The notes under the pieces were generated by a model that ran no database searches, was not told the DNA's origin, and saw nothing but the letters and a program-made list of their open reading frames with translations. From Labia minor (Eukaryota; Arthropoda; Insecta; Dermaptera; Spongiphoridae), in NCBI GenBank assembly GCA_963082975.1, contig OY720349.1, positions 70,616,501-70,680,500 of the forward strand: DNA of 64,000 nt, written 5' to 3'. Shown in pieces: positions 31,367-42,071 of this stretch. A program made the position numbers and the translations under genes. The first letter of the stretch is position 1. Each line of letters opens with the position of its first letter.

Positions 31367-34300
31367 TTATATAACCTGGCCCTTTCGGGCATAGACCCCC
31401 TCCAGTCTTTTCCATTCATTCCTTTGTCTAGCAACTCGGCACCAGTCCCTTCCAGCCACCATTGTTATCTCGTCTTCCCATCTTTTCTTCTGTCTTCCTT
31501 TTCTTCTTTTTTGGTCAATGGGGCACCACTCCGTCACTGTCTTGGTCCATCTTCCAGCCTCCACTCTTGTTAAGTGTCCGGCCCATCTCCACTTTAGGGT
31601 TCTAATGGTTACGCCGATATTGCTCACCCCGGCCTTCTTATAGATATCTTTAACCCTTACCCTATCGGACCTCTTTATACTCATTATTGCTCTCAACATG
31701 GATCTTTGTGTTACTTCCAATTTATGTTCTAATTTTTTTGTCAGGGCCCATGTTTGGGAGCCATAAATTAGTGTTGGTATTATGCATTTTTTGAACACTT
31801 TTATTTTAGATGTTATTTCTATTTCTTTATTTTTTAAAATGAATTTTAGCGCCCAAAATTTTTTCCATCCTAAGGCAATTCTCCTATTTATTTCTTCCGA
31901 TGTTCTATCGCTGAAGCTCACAGTCTGTCCCAGATAGACGGTCTCCTCCTTCCAGGGCATTGAGGATTTCTCTTGCCCAACTGTATCATCCAGGGAATTT
32001 GTTAATATTACGCTTTTCTGGGGGTTTATTTTAAGCCCCACTGTTAGGCTTATATCTTCTAGTTCTCGTATCATTAGCAATATCTGGCTCCTGGAAGCTC
32101 CGATTAGTACGATATCATCAGCAAATCGCAAATTACTAAGGTAAACACCGTTCATTTTAATGCCCATTCTCTCCCAATTCAATCGTTTAAACATTTCTTC
32201 TAGTACACAGTTGAATAGTAGGGGTGAGAGCGGGTCCCCCTGTCTCACCCCCCTCCTCACAGGAAAGAACGGCCCGGGCTCATCCAAGGAAACACGAGCT
32301 CGGCAATCGGTGTATAGGTTTCTAATGATATTTATATATGTTAATTCGACACCTTGTGAGTTTAATGCCTCAAAGATGGAGTCTTGGTAAACCGAATCAA
32401 AAGCCTTTGTGTAATCTATAAATGCCAAGAAGACATCAAACCCATACTCATTGGCCTTTTCAATCAGTTGATTGATCACATGGAGATGGTCGCAAGTCGA
32501 GTAGCCAGCTCTGAATCCCGCCTGTTCTATGCCTTGATTAAAATTAATTGTTTTTATTATTCTACTCTGTATGATCTTCATAAAAATTTTTCCCAGATTA
32601 GATGAAATAGTTAGAGGTCTAAAGTTATTAATATCTCGAGAATTTCCTTTTTTAAACATTAACAAAATATTGGCTTCTTGCCATTGCTGTGGTATATTTC
32701 CTGTCTTTAATATATTATTGTATAGTAATGTTAATGGTTTTTTGATTATGTCTATTGTATATTTTAATATGTCGTTTGTAATCCCATCGATACCCGGAGT
32801 CTTTCCTGTTTTCAACTTTTTGATGATATTTTCTATTTCTACTTGTAGAATTTCGGGGATGTTCTCTTCGTATTTGTATGATTTACAATCTATTTTTGTA
32901 TTTCCCTGGTATAAATTTTTATAAAATTCCGTTGCAATTTTGATGATGTCTTGCCGATTGGTTTGCGACTTGTTAACGCTATCTAGCAGGGATAGTATCT
33001 TTTTTCTTCCGGTTGAGATTTCTGCTTTTATTCTTTTTATAGAAGTATGTGGCTCGATTAGATTATTTATAATAGCATCGTTATATGTTTTTATATCTTT
33101 TTTAATATTATATTTGACAGTTTTACATATTATATTATGTTCCAGTCGATCTTTTTTGGAATTTCTTTTAATTTTCAATTTATTTCTTAATTTAATGATA
33201 TTTTTTGTATTATCAGTGAGTATTGAAATCTTTTCTATTTTGATATTAGCCTCTTTTTGTAATACCTTCAAACATGTCTCGATTTCATTATATTGTGTTT
33301 TTATTTTACTTTTATTGTTAAAGTTAGTATTTCTTATTATATTTTCGATTTCATCGTATTTGCTTCTAGGTATTTTTTTGCATTCTAGCATATTAATGGT
33401 CTTCGGTTGGGGTCTTTTGGACAGTGCTTGGGTGTTTATTTCAGCTTTCAACAATCTATGATCCGAAAAGAATTCAAATTTATCACTTACTTCGAATTTG
33501 TTTATTATATTTAGATTAGGTGTTAACATAAAATCGATCTCGTTTTTGGTGATGCCATTTGGAGCTATCCATGTCCATTTTTTACTTGCTCTTTTTTTAT
33601 AAAAAGTGTTGATAATTTTAAGATTTTTCTCTAGGCAGAAGTGTATTAATCTTTCTCCCCTTTCATTGCGCTTCCCATAACCATATGGCCCCATCACCAT
33701 TTTTTCCTCGTCTAATCTGATTCCTATCTGGCTATTAAAATCACCCATGATTATTAATTTGTTCTTTTTATTTATAGGGTTGTCTTCGATTACTTTTTCT
33801 AGCAATTTATAAAATTCATCGTTGGCATTTTCATCTGTTTCCATTGTTGGAGCATATACTTGTATTATTGTTATTATTTGGTCAGTTTTATTGGATATTT
33901 TTAATGACGTTATTCTATCTGAGTATCCTTTTATATTTATTATCTTATTTCTCCATTTTTTTTTGATCAGGAATCCGACTCCTCTTTGTCCTGGTGTTTG
34001 ACCTATATAATAGAATATGAAATCACTTTTCCTTTCGATTAATTCTTCTCCCTGCCTTCGTACTTCTGATATTCCTAATATGTCTATTTCTGTTTGTTCT
34101 AGAGCATATTCCAATTCTAGAAGCTTTTCTTCCCCTTTTAATGTTCTAACATTTATAGAGCCTATATTTAAATATCCTTGTTTTTTGTTTTTTTTAAACG
34201 TATTTTCCTTATATTTATTTCTATTTTTATCATCTTTTACTTTATTATTATTTGGTTGATTTATTTTAACTGTATTAATATTTTTTCCGTTTGATTTATT

Positions 34301-34492
34301 TATAGAAATTATTTTATTTAATTTTCTATTCTTAGAATTGTTTTTAATTTTGATATAATTAGAATTCAAATATTTCGTAATATTAGTATTTTTATTTTGA
34401 GCATTTTTACTTATTTTATTTTTATATAATATAATATTGGAGAGTTTTATTTGTTTTGGGAGGTTTCGGTCTGAACCATCCTCAGTGACCAA
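31367..34492 (-). CDS. Non-LTR retrotransposon ORF2: AP endonuclease plus reverse transcriptase
   Basis: The frame has 1041 codons. Residues 1-105 are a Lys/Asn-rich linker. The endonuclease begins LNIGSINVRTLKGEEKLLEL near 108 and has ILGISEVRRQG, VYAPTMET, IIMGDFNSQIG and FFSDHRLLKAE, the metal-binding and catalytic blocks of APE-type nucleases. The reverse transcriptase has KTGKTPGIDGITNDILKY, NFRPLTISSNLGKIF, RRGVRQGDPLSPLLFN and the catalytic LRFADDIVLIG. The tail has YGSQTWALT and RWAGHLTRVEAGRW. It is 51 bp downstream of ORF1. All key residues are present. It nicks target DNA and copies the element RNA in place. Upstream in-frame non-ATG extension is possible. Confidence 0.92.
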   Translation of the reverse strand: MVTEDGSDRNLPKQIKLSNIILYKNKISKNAQNKNTNITKYLNSNYIKIKNNSKNRKLNKIISINKSNGKNINTVKINQPNNNKVKDDKNRNKYKENTFKKNKKQGYLNIGSINVRTLKGEEKLLELEYALEQTEIDILGISEVRRQGEELIERKSDFIFYYIGQTPGQRGVGFLIKKKWRNKIINIKGYSDRITSLKISNKTDQIITIIQVYAPTMETDENANDEFYKLLEKVIEDNPINKKNKLIIMGDFNSQIGIRLDEEKMVMGPYGYGKRNERGERLIHFCLEKNLKIINTFYKKRASKKWTWIAPNGITKNEIDFMLTPNLNIINKFEVSDKFEFFSDHRLLKAEINTQALSKRPQPKTINMLECKKIPRSKYDEIENIIRNTNFNNKSKIKTQYNEIETCLKVLQKEANIKIEKISILTDNTKNIIKLRNKLKIKRNSKKDRLEHNIICKTVKYNIKKDIKTYNDAIINNLIEPHTSIKRIKAEISTGRKKILSLLDSVNKSQTNRQDIIKIATEFYKNLYQGNTKIDCKSYKYEENIPEILQVEIENIIKKLKTGKTPGIDGITNDILKYTIDIIKKPLTLLYNNILKTGNIPQQWQEANILLMFKKGNSRDINNFRPLTISSNLGKIFMKIIQSRIIKTINFNQGIEQAGFRAGYSTCDHLHVINQLIEKANEYGFDVFLAFIDYTKAFDSVYQDSIFEALNSQGVELTYINIIRNLYTDCRARVSLDEPGPFFPVRRGVRQGDPLSPLLFNCVLEEMFKRLNWERMGIKMNGVYLSNLRFADDIVLIGASRSQILLMIRELEDISLTVGLKINPQKSVILTNSLDDTVGQEKSSMPWKEETVYLGQTVSFSDRTSEEINRRIALGWKKFWALKFILKNKEIEITSKIKVFKKCIIPTLIYGSQTWALTKKLEHKLEVTQRSMLRAIMSIKRSDRVRVKDIYKKAGVSNIGVTIRTLKWRWAGHLTRVEAGRWTKTVTEWCPIDQKRRKGRQKKRWEDEITMVAGRDWCRVARQRNEWKRLEGVYARKGQVI

Positions 34493-34543
34493 CTTTTCTG
34501 GATGGTGGGTGGAGTCGATGGTCGGGGGCCCCCGGTCGTAATC

Positions 34544-35314
34544 CTAGCCTATTTTATCAAAATTTAAATTTAAGTCTCCAAGAGATTCACTTTTTTTAAA
34601 ATAGTTTTTTATTTTGGCCTGTGAAACTCCTGTCCTAACCACTACGTCATTTTGTTTTTTCTTTTTTTCTAATTTAGTATCCAATCTTGTGCTTGTTGTC
34701 TCCTCTCCCGAAGGAGATGAAGACAGTGGTCTTTTTTTTAAATTAGCATTTCTTGGTTTATTAAAATCTTTAACTATTAATTTATCATATTTAATAATGG
34801 CATACTTGCCCATCCCTCTGGCCTTTAACATTTCTGGGATCAATTTTTTCCTTGCTTCCCGAACACTGCTTGGTAAGTCCTCCGTTATATATTGGGGAAG
34901 ATCTTTTAATTTATTTTTATTTTTTAGTATTCTATTTCTACTACGTGTAGATATCAATGACACCAGAACGGGCCTCACCCTTCCATCCTGGGGGCGACCT
35001 ATTCTTTTAAGGTAGTCTACCTGATTTATTTCAAAATCGTCATTGATTTCTTCTTTAATTAATCTAACACAAGCCCTTTCTAGGTCGGTCAGATTGGTTT
35101 CTTTTTCATCTAGACCGTGTATTAGCAATTTCTTATCTTTCGTTTCTTTTTCGATTCGATATAGTTTGTTTTCCAGGGCCAGAGTCTTTCCATAAACTAA
35201 CTCGTTTATTTCTTTTTTTAGTTCTTCATTATTTATCTTTAATTTTTGAACCAGTTCCTGAACTATTTCATCTTTCCATTTTTTCAACGTATCGAGTAGA
35301 TCGTTATTATTCAT
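34544..35314 (-). CDS. Non-LTR retrotransposon ORF1: coiled-coil RNA-binding protein
   Basis: I place the start at ATG 35314 (MNNNDLLDTLKKWKDEIVQE) instead of an upstream in-frame ATG at 35440, because the latter would translate the 5' untranslated region and a poly-Lys run made by an A tract. That gives 256 codons. Residues 1-65 are a coiled coil. KDKKLLIHGLDEKETNLTDL begins an L1 ORF1p-like RRM with VDYLKRIGRPQDGRVRPVLV. The C-terminus is basic and Ser-rich. L1-type ORF1 proteins bind the element's RNA as trimers (established); trimer formation here is inference. Confidence 0.85.
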   Translation of the reverse strand: MNNNDLLDTLKKWKDEIVQELVQKLKINNEELKKEINELVYGKTLALENKLYRIEKETKDKKLLIHGLDEKETNLTDLERACVRLIKEEINDDFEINQVDYLKRIGRPQDGRVRPVLVSLISTRSRNRILKNKNKLKDLPQYITEDLPSSVREARKKLIPEMLKARGMGKYAIIKYDKLIVKDFNKPRNANLKKRPLSSSPSGEETTSTRLDTKLEKKKKQNDVVVRTGVSQAKIKNYFKKSESLGDLNLNFDKIG

Positions 35315-35444
35315 TTTTTTTTTTTTTTTTTTTTTGTAAAAAATTAATTCACAACTCACCAGACGGAGGCCAAAGTCGAGCGAAAGCAGGAGAGACAAGA
35401 GACAAGCGCACGTCCTTCCCCGACCAAAGTCAAACTCCAACTCC
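35315..35444 (-). promoter_or_regulatory. 5' untranslated region of the non-LTR element
   Basis: The 130 bp upstream of ORF1 are GC-richer than the surroundings and include an A run of about 21 bases just before the start codon. Non-LTR elements carry an internal promoter at this end, so this is the probable location; no core motif was recognised. Confidence 0.4.
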
Positions 35445-35456
35445 TATAGAAAGGAT
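35445..35456 (+). repeat. Target site duplication of the inserted non-LTR element, right copy
   Basis: TATAGAAAGGAT matches 31181-31192. It belongs to the gypsy pol frame, which continues to TAA at 35545-35547. Confidence 0.93.
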
Positions 35457-35562
35457 ATCAAACTCTATATATAAAATAGAAAAAAATAAAAAAAATAAAA
35501 AATTTTCCTTATTTCATATTAAAAATCTTTTACCCTTTACAAAATAATGTGACGGTACTTTC

Positions 35563-35576
35563 TTTTGTGGGGGAGA
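35563..35576 (+). other. Polypurine tract of the gypsy element
   Basis: TTTTGTGGGGGAGA directly precedes the 3' LTR, the position of the plus-strand primer. Confidence 0.75.
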
Positions 35577-35806
35577 TGTAAGTTCGGGTTTGGCCACGGG
35601 AGGGCGTTGGATTGAACAGAGCCAGACACACACGAACAGAAAGAAACAAGCATTCATCATAGAAACATCTATCCACCATTATTTTGTTATATATCTTTTC
35701 CCCTTATGAATTTAACCAAGTTACGCTACCAAGAGACTTGAGATTTGTTTCTTTATACATTTCAGAAACTACATCTCACTTCTTTTATCTCCAAATAAAT
35801 CCCTCA

Positions 35807-35812
<6 letters not shown>
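35577..35812 (+). repeat. 3' LTR of the gypsy element
   Basis: Identical to the 5' LTR over 236 bp by eye. It is followed immediately by a (TA)n tract of about 40 bp, matching the (TA)n left of the 5' LTR. Confidence 0.93.
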
Positions 35813-35853
<41 letters not shown>

Positions 35854-36157
35854 AAAAATAAATATTTTTAATTTTATTTCGAAATTTATTTTATTTTAAA
35901 ATATTTTAAATATAAAAAAAATATTAATTGAAGTGAAATTGATGACGTCACACCCATATATAATTTTCAATTAAGAAATTAATAATGAAGCTGTAAGTTT
36001 CAAGAGATGTGATCAATAAAACTCAATTTTTCTTTATAAATACTATATCTAGTGTGAATTTGAAAAAAATCGTTAGAGCGGTTTTTGAGAACCAATGGTT
36101 ATAGAAAGAAATATAGATATATATATACAATTTTAGCTAGCATAATAAGATAAGATC

Positions 36158-36160
<3 letters not shown>
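35813..36160 (+). mobile_element. Right half of the family 1 copy split by the gypsy element
   Basis: After (TA)n the sequence resumes with the subrepeat core, GATGACGTCACACCCATATA, GAGATGTGATCAATAAAACT and TTAGAGCGGTTTTTGAGAAC, and ends TTTTAGCTAGCATAATAAG. A (TCTA)n/(TAGA)n palindromic microsatellite follows at about 36156-36200. Confidence 0.7.
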
Positions 36161-36191
<31 letters not shown>

Positions 36192-36381
36192 GATAGATAT
36201 ATATAGAAAAATATTCTATATAATGTCTAATCCAACAATTTATCTTTAATGTTTAATTTTTTAAATAATATAAATCATATTACGATTAATCAATCATTAA
36301 ATTTTTTTTAAAAATACTTAAATATTTATGTTTTTTAATATATTGAAAATTTAAGTTATATGATGATATATTTTATAGATT

Positions 36382-39304
36382 TTATTCATATTTTTCTGGA
36401 TCATATTCTAATTGAAAATTTTCTAGACATTCAAGTAACCAGGAAAAAGGTAAAGATTTCAAATGATTCATTTTATATTTACATTTTGGCTCATGTTTGC
36501 CCTGTAAAAAAATAAATATATTATAATTTGAAATTGAAAAAAGTTTTTCTAAAATAAACTAGGTAGAGTTGAAATTTGTACAATAGTGCAATTATTATAT
36601 AAAAAAAAACAATAAAAGAATGTTGCTGAAAAGATTCTATTATTTTCATAAAAATTAAATATTTTTATACCTGTTGATAAATGATGTAATTACCACATTG
36701 AGAAAGATGACAATCTTTGAATGCATGGAAAGGAACTGTTTCATTCAAATAGTTTGATTGGGGCTCTCGTTTTAGTATATTTGCTTCACTTGCTTGTAAT
36801 ATAGTTTCAAGTTGTGATCGCAAGGTATAAATAGTTTTAAAAGAAAATTCATTTACTCCTCTTTCAAGATAAATATTGCATCCATTCAAAAGACCTCAAT
36901 TTTAAATTAAAATGTTTTAAGATGTAATATTGCAAAGCTTAATTTTAATAATAACAAATAAAACCAAATAAAGTTTTAAAATAAAAATATTACCATAAGT
37001 TCTCCACTTTCACGAACTTTTCTAGGTCCAAAACTATTTGGAAACAAATTTGAACCCTCTACTTCAAATTCATTGGTATTATTAATTAAATCATTTTCTT
37101 TCAAGCATTCTTCAACCCCTGAAATTTGTAAAATATTTAATTTATATTTTACACTTTAGTTTAAATGTAGGGTATAAAGAAAACAAACATTCGAAACTTA
37201 GGTATAATGGATTTATACGAATGAAGTGCAATCAAATATAATGTTGATGAAACAACCATTTTAGAATCTGTTATTAAATGTGTTTCTTCTTTTCTAAAAA
37301 TTATTTAGACATTATTTAGTTAATAATTAAATTTCAATAAATCATTTCGTTAACTCTTACCGATATTGTTACAAAATCTAATTTATTCCCAAATACAGAC
37401 AGCATCACGTAGTGCGGTGTTATTATTGCCACCGGGAACATTGACAAAAGCTCCACTTTCTAGGAGAAGTTTTGCACATTCAAAAGAATTATTTATTACA
37501 GCTTCATGCTAAAAAATTTTAATTATACATATAATATACCACTTACCACTTAAGGTCTATTCACACATGTCCGTCACGTCACACAGTTCAGTCACCGATC
37601 CGAATCAGAACCGTCTCAGTCAAACGTTTTAGACCTCCCTGAGTCAGAAACACAGACCATTTTTCGAATTATGTCTGTGTGTCTGTGAGCAAATTTAGTC
37701 AGAAACTAATCAAGCTAGGACTTCGAAATTTGGTACACCGATATTATTCACAGTTTCTAGATTTCTCTCAAAATTTCGTCAAAATCGGTTAACCGAAAGT
37801 GGTACTTTACCTACACTGGTTGCGTCAGTCAAACAAAAAATTTCGTTCTGAAGAAATCGGTAATGACGGTATGATGACTGAAGAGAGAGAGACTGACTGG
37901 TTCGGCTTCGTGACTGAGCCGGGTCAGTGTAGACAGCGCCATTTACTTTTCAATAAAACATATTTTTTGTGACTGATACTTGACAGAACTGACGGAACGG
38001 AGACGTGACGTGACTGTTGTGTGTCAATAGACTGACTGGTTCGGCTTCGTGACTGAGCCGGGTCAGTGTAGACAGCGCCATTTACTTTTCAATAAAACAT
38101 ATTTTTTGTGACTGATACTTGACAGAACTGACGGAACGGAGACGTGACGTGACTGTTGTGTGTCAATAGATCTCAAATAGAAAAGATTATCTTTAATTTA
38201 TAAAATTGAAAAATAAGTCCTTTATAAGATAACATTTAATTTTATTAATTTTAAACTGAAGAAAAAAAAACGAATATTTATAAACATTTATAATTTAAAA
38301 TAAACTTTTGTTACTTAAAAAGAGTTTATATGTAAAACTATTTCCATTAATTTTCTTTCGTTCTTCAACTTGTTTCTCAAAAAATTTTTTACTTTAATGA
38401 TAAATAAGTTTATTATTATAAGAAATGTTGATATATGTATATTTTTATATATCATACCAATGTGGAGTCCAATCTCCAAAATCTTTTAAATTTATATCTC
38501 CACCGTTTTCGATTAAAATTTTAAGACTTTGGACATCATTCTAAAAAATATTAATATAACATTTAAAAGAAGTAAAAAAGAGAATATTTAATTAAATTTT
38601 GTGTTACTTTGATTGCTGCTGCTAAATGTAAAGTCGATTCTCCTTTTTTATTAATTTTAAATCGGTTCTATTATCCTTAGTTAATGAAGAAGAGGAAGGG
38701 ATATTTTTAAAAAAAAAGGCCTTCCTTTTGTTTTGAAATTGTATTCCTTTTATTTAATGAATTGTCATCTTTATTTAATATGTCAAGATCTTTTCTTTCT
38801 TCATTTTTATTTGAAAGTGTAGAATCTACACTTTCAAATAAACACTGTAGATTCAATTTTGTTTTTATTTGTTTGTTTAGAATTAAAAATATTAAGATTT
38901 TCTTGGGTGTTATTTTTCCTTAATTTATTTAAAGGTCTAGTATTATTTTTTTTCTTTTATTTAAATTGATTGTTAATGATTCATTAACATTATTAGTACT
39001 TGAACTGCAAGACTTGTTGGAATCTTGGTCTCCTTTATTATCATCATCAATTATTATTTGTTCTGATTTTGCTTCAATTGGAACAACTGATAGTGAGACT
39101 GAAGATTCTTCCTGTGTGTGAGTATTTAGACTCAATAGATTTTTTAATGTCACCAATTCCTTTAATAAGTCTTGTGTCAAAAGGAAAGGCATATGTTTTC
39201 CTCTTCCGAAACAATAACACTGTGATTTATTGTTAAGCAGACAATTTTTGCACATTAAATGATTGCAGGAAGTTACTATTTGTGGATCAGAAATTCAACT
39301 ATCA
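36382..39304 (-). pseudogene. BARD1: BARD1-like gene (RING, ankyrin, two BRCT), several frame breaks
   Basis: Exon-like blocks on the minus strand, in transcription order. 39304-38608: RING half (VTSCNHLMCKNCLL), a long Ser/Asn/Lys linker and the first ankyrin start (NKKGESTLHLAAAIK). 38540-38458: NDVQSLKILIENGGDI. 37508-about 37359: HEAVINNSFECAKLLLESGA. About 37293-37190: BRCT1 (EETHLITDSKMVVSSTLYLI). 37118-36994: VEECLKENDL, with the BRCT Trp codon split by the intron. 36894-36671: BRCT2 (NGCNIYLERG..CGNYIIYQQ). 36501-36382: PFSWLLECLENFQLEYDPEKYE and TAA. Domain order matches BARD1, partner of BRCA1 in the nuclear ubiquitin ligase. Frame breaks: two or three in the linker (A8 and T9 runs), one at the 38458/37508 junction, one near 37390, one at 36894 (224 bp where 225 fit). 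This is a pseudogene or an indel-prone assembly. Confidence 0.75.
37554..38172. mobile_element. MITE-like element in a BARD1-like intron, with a 139-bp tandem duplication
   Basis: The left end GGTCTATTCACACATGTCCG and the right end ...GTGTGTCAATAGATC are imperfect inverted repeats, with CACGTCAC/GTGACGTGAC subterminal. Units 37891-38029 and 38030-38168 are direct copies of 139 bp that look identical. A TTTCGTCAAAATCGGTTAAC motif lies in the middle. No coding capacity. No clear target duplication was found. Confidence 0.65.
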
Positions 39305-39734
39305 CTAAAAAATATAGAAGACCAAAATCAATTATATATATATATATATATATATTTATAGATATGTAGAATAAAACCTAATATTTTGGAGTGGGAATAT
39401 TTTAATTCCATTTTAAAAATATATTTAGATCCGGCAATTATATTCAAATTATTTTATATATACAATAAATAAACCTCCATGCACCAATTAAATTTATGAT
39501 GGAAATAATCACTTTAGAAACTAAAACTTCTAATAAATATATTTCAGTAGGAAAAAAATAATATTTTATTTCTAATAGTTTTCTATTTTCAATTCAACTG
39601 AGTCATTGAAAAAAGATTTTATTTTTTACAAATTAAGTGGTATAAAAAAATATTTAAAAATATAACAAAATAAACATCTTTGTGTTAAGATACTAAAAAA
39701 TAGAGAAAAATAATTGATTTAATTGGTCTTTGAT

Positions 39735-40290
39735 TTATCATTCATTTCAATAACAGAAACAAATTATTACGATTAATATTTTATGTGGCCTCCCTTGGCC
39801 TCAATTAAGAATTTGATCCTCTTTGGTATTGTATCCACAAGATTTTTGTGTCAGCATCCATTCATCTCTAAACCTTAAAATTGATAATTGCGGTTTTTAA
39901 TTTTTCTACCGTGGTACAATCCGAAGTAGACAATCGATTCTTGCAAATTGACCACAGATTCTATATCGGGTTGATGCCTGGTGAATTCCTTGGCCAATCT
40001 AATATGGTGATATGGTTTTCCGAAAAAGATTGTACCATTTTTTTCGAACTATGGCAGGGAGCAAAATCCTGCTCCAGCACTCACTCGCCATTTGTCTATT
40101 GCTTTTCCAATTCTGATATCATTCTTTCTACCAATATGGACTGGTACTTTTCACTATTCATCATACCTGCCTCTCGAACAACAGGCTCTAGTCTATAATT
40201 TGAGAAACACCTCGAGAACATGTTTTTAAGAGGATGTTTGGTGGTTGAGATGACGTGTGACGACTTCTGTTTTTCCATTGAATATAAGTT
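39735..40290 (-). pseudogene. Tc1-like transposase relic
   Basis: The minus strand reads NYRLEPVVREAGMMNSEKYQ, then after a stop DFAPCHSSKKMVQSF and ILDWPRNSPGINPI, then NLWSICKNRL. The D..PCH..K and WP..SP..NPI.NLW blocks surround the second and third acidic residues of the Tc1 D34D centre. Several in-frame stops show it is dead. It ends with a short match to KRIKFLIEAKGGHIKY, the usual Tc1 C-terminus. Terminal inverted repeats were not identified. Confidence 0.8.
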
Positions 40291-40329
40291 GAATCATTTA
40301 TTTATTTTTAGATATTCATGTAAATAATT

Positions 40330-42060
40330 TTTAAATTTTCATTTGGAGTGACATTTATTCTAAAGATGCCCAAAAAGCAGGTTTTTTTTATTTAATCTTA
40401 CTTTACCGTTTGATTTTTCTAAAAATATTATAAATTATAAATTCTGATAGATGTTTATTTTGTTAATATTAATTTATTTTGGGAGAATTCTACGTAGTTA
40501 TAAAAATTAAAAATGTATTTAAATATAAAATAAAACATTTCAACACTCTCTAGCAATGATAGATAAATAATAGTCTTTAATCGTTTAATTTATTAAATCT
40601 GATTTTTTTAAGTCTTTTATATATCTATATATATTACTATTTAATTAAAATTAAAAAACGAACAATTAATGTTATACAATGATGAATATATTATAACATC
40701 GTAATTTCAAAGTATTAGAAAAGTGAATAAATTTAAGAAAATGTAAGAAACTGATGAATTGCATTTTAGGCAGAATTATAGATTAGAATAGATAGAATAG
40801 AATGAATTATGAAGCCCTTTTAAGTTAGATATACTAGAACCTAGATTAGGTTAAATAGTCGTATTACCAGTCGTAGGCCCAAACAACTGAAAATATAGTT
40901 GTACTTACTTATTTTGATTTCAACCAATAACTATTAAACTAAAACATATATATTTGTATTTTCTAATTTTTCTTCCCCAATTCAATATGACTTGGATAAT
41001 TTTTTATTCTAATAAAGTAAATTTAAAATATTTGAAAAAATATATACTGATTTTTTTTAATTAAAATTTTATAAATACCTTAGTTTATTTTTCTTTTAAT
41101 TTTTTGTCATGGTAAAAAACAGTTTTTAATGTGATTCTCGAATTGAATAAATATCATTATGAACATCATTCAAAGTTAGTATTAAAAAACGGACATAATT
41201 CTCTCTTTAGGTAAACCAATATAAACATATATACATATAGGAGTATTATTCACTTTTTATTGTGATTAAAAAAACTGAAAAAAAAAAATAAAAAAATAAT
41301 CAAATTAAAATTATATTTTTATATTAAATTATAAAAAGGCATTATATAACTAAAAATTAATTATACTTTATGATTATAATGTATATAAAGAAGATAGTAT
41401 ACCAAAAAGAAGAAATGGTTTGTCGCTTATAAATAAAATATTTTTAGAATAATTTTAATAAAAAAAATAATATATAATCAAATATGTATTGAATACTCAT
41501 ATACTAACCGACTGTTAGGAAAATCATTTATTAATTAATTAGAATTACATTGTAGATTGAATCTCTTTAAATGGCTTTTCATTTAATTTTTAGTAAAAAA
41601 CTAACGAAGACAACATTTTAATATGTTATCAAATAAATTTATCAAATTAATTATACATATAATTATTAATTTTATATTTATAGTAATATCCACATTTTAT
41701 AAACCTTCAAATAATGATTTTCAATATTACAATTATTTATTTAATGTATTTTCTATAAAAATACTTATTCATGTTTTTGGATGAGGTTTTTTTATCTTGG
41801 AATTTTATGAGTAAAGTTAAGATGAATCTGAAAAGTATTATAAGTTATGTTTTTTAATAATTCGATTCTTATATGTAAAGTAGTTTAGACAAATTTTCGA
41901 TTAGGAAATGTACTATATACTTAGAAACTCAAACTCTTATTACCTTCGCCGCCAACATTAAATACCATTTTACTAATCCAAAAAATTTATGGATTAAGAC
42001 AGTATAGAAAGATATTTTCTGTATTTATTAATAATCTAGAAAGTTTAAGAAATATTATAT
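40330..42060. other. AT-rich spacer
   Basis: No gene, RNA or terminal repeat was recognised. A patch near 40780-40900 has an AGAATAGATAGAATAGAATG simple repeat. Confidence 0.4.
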
Positions 42061-42071
42061 ATATTCTAAAC

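Larger units (their letters stand above)
31193..35444 (-). mobile_element. Full-length RTE-like non-LTR retrotransposon inside gypsy pol
   Basis: The 4252-bp insertion reads on the minus strand: 5' untranslated region, ORF1, ORF2, 3' untranslated region and a (TAAA)n tail (TTTATTTATTTATTTAG seen on the plus strand). A 12-bp exact target duplication flanks it. Two open frames, an intact duplication and no visible decay mark it as very young and possibly active. The 3' untranslated region holds a 28-base T run (A on the sense strand) and two related blocks with CCCG/CCCT-TT-GGGCATAG. A tail of short tandem repeats is typical of RTE-type elements (established). Confidence 0.93.
26933..35812 (+). 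mobile_element. Ty3/gypsy LTR retrotransposon, interrupted by a non-LTR element
   Basis: Two 236-bp LTRs (26933-27168 and 35577-35812), identical base for base as read here, flank one gag-pol frame. They start TGTAAG and end CTTATA. Removing the 4252-bp insertion at 31193-35444 plus one 12-bp duplication leaves an element of about 4.6 kb. Insertion was into a (TA)n tract, so the target duplication cannot be delimited. LTR identity implies very recent integration. No TGG-type primer binding site directly follows the 5' LTR; AAACAAATCGAGCTTC is there instead, so the primer is unknown. Confidence 0.93.

Noticed and set aside
32160-34259. Several plus-strand frames of 70-170 codons across the non-LTR element
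   Set aside because: They are antisense shadows of ORF2.
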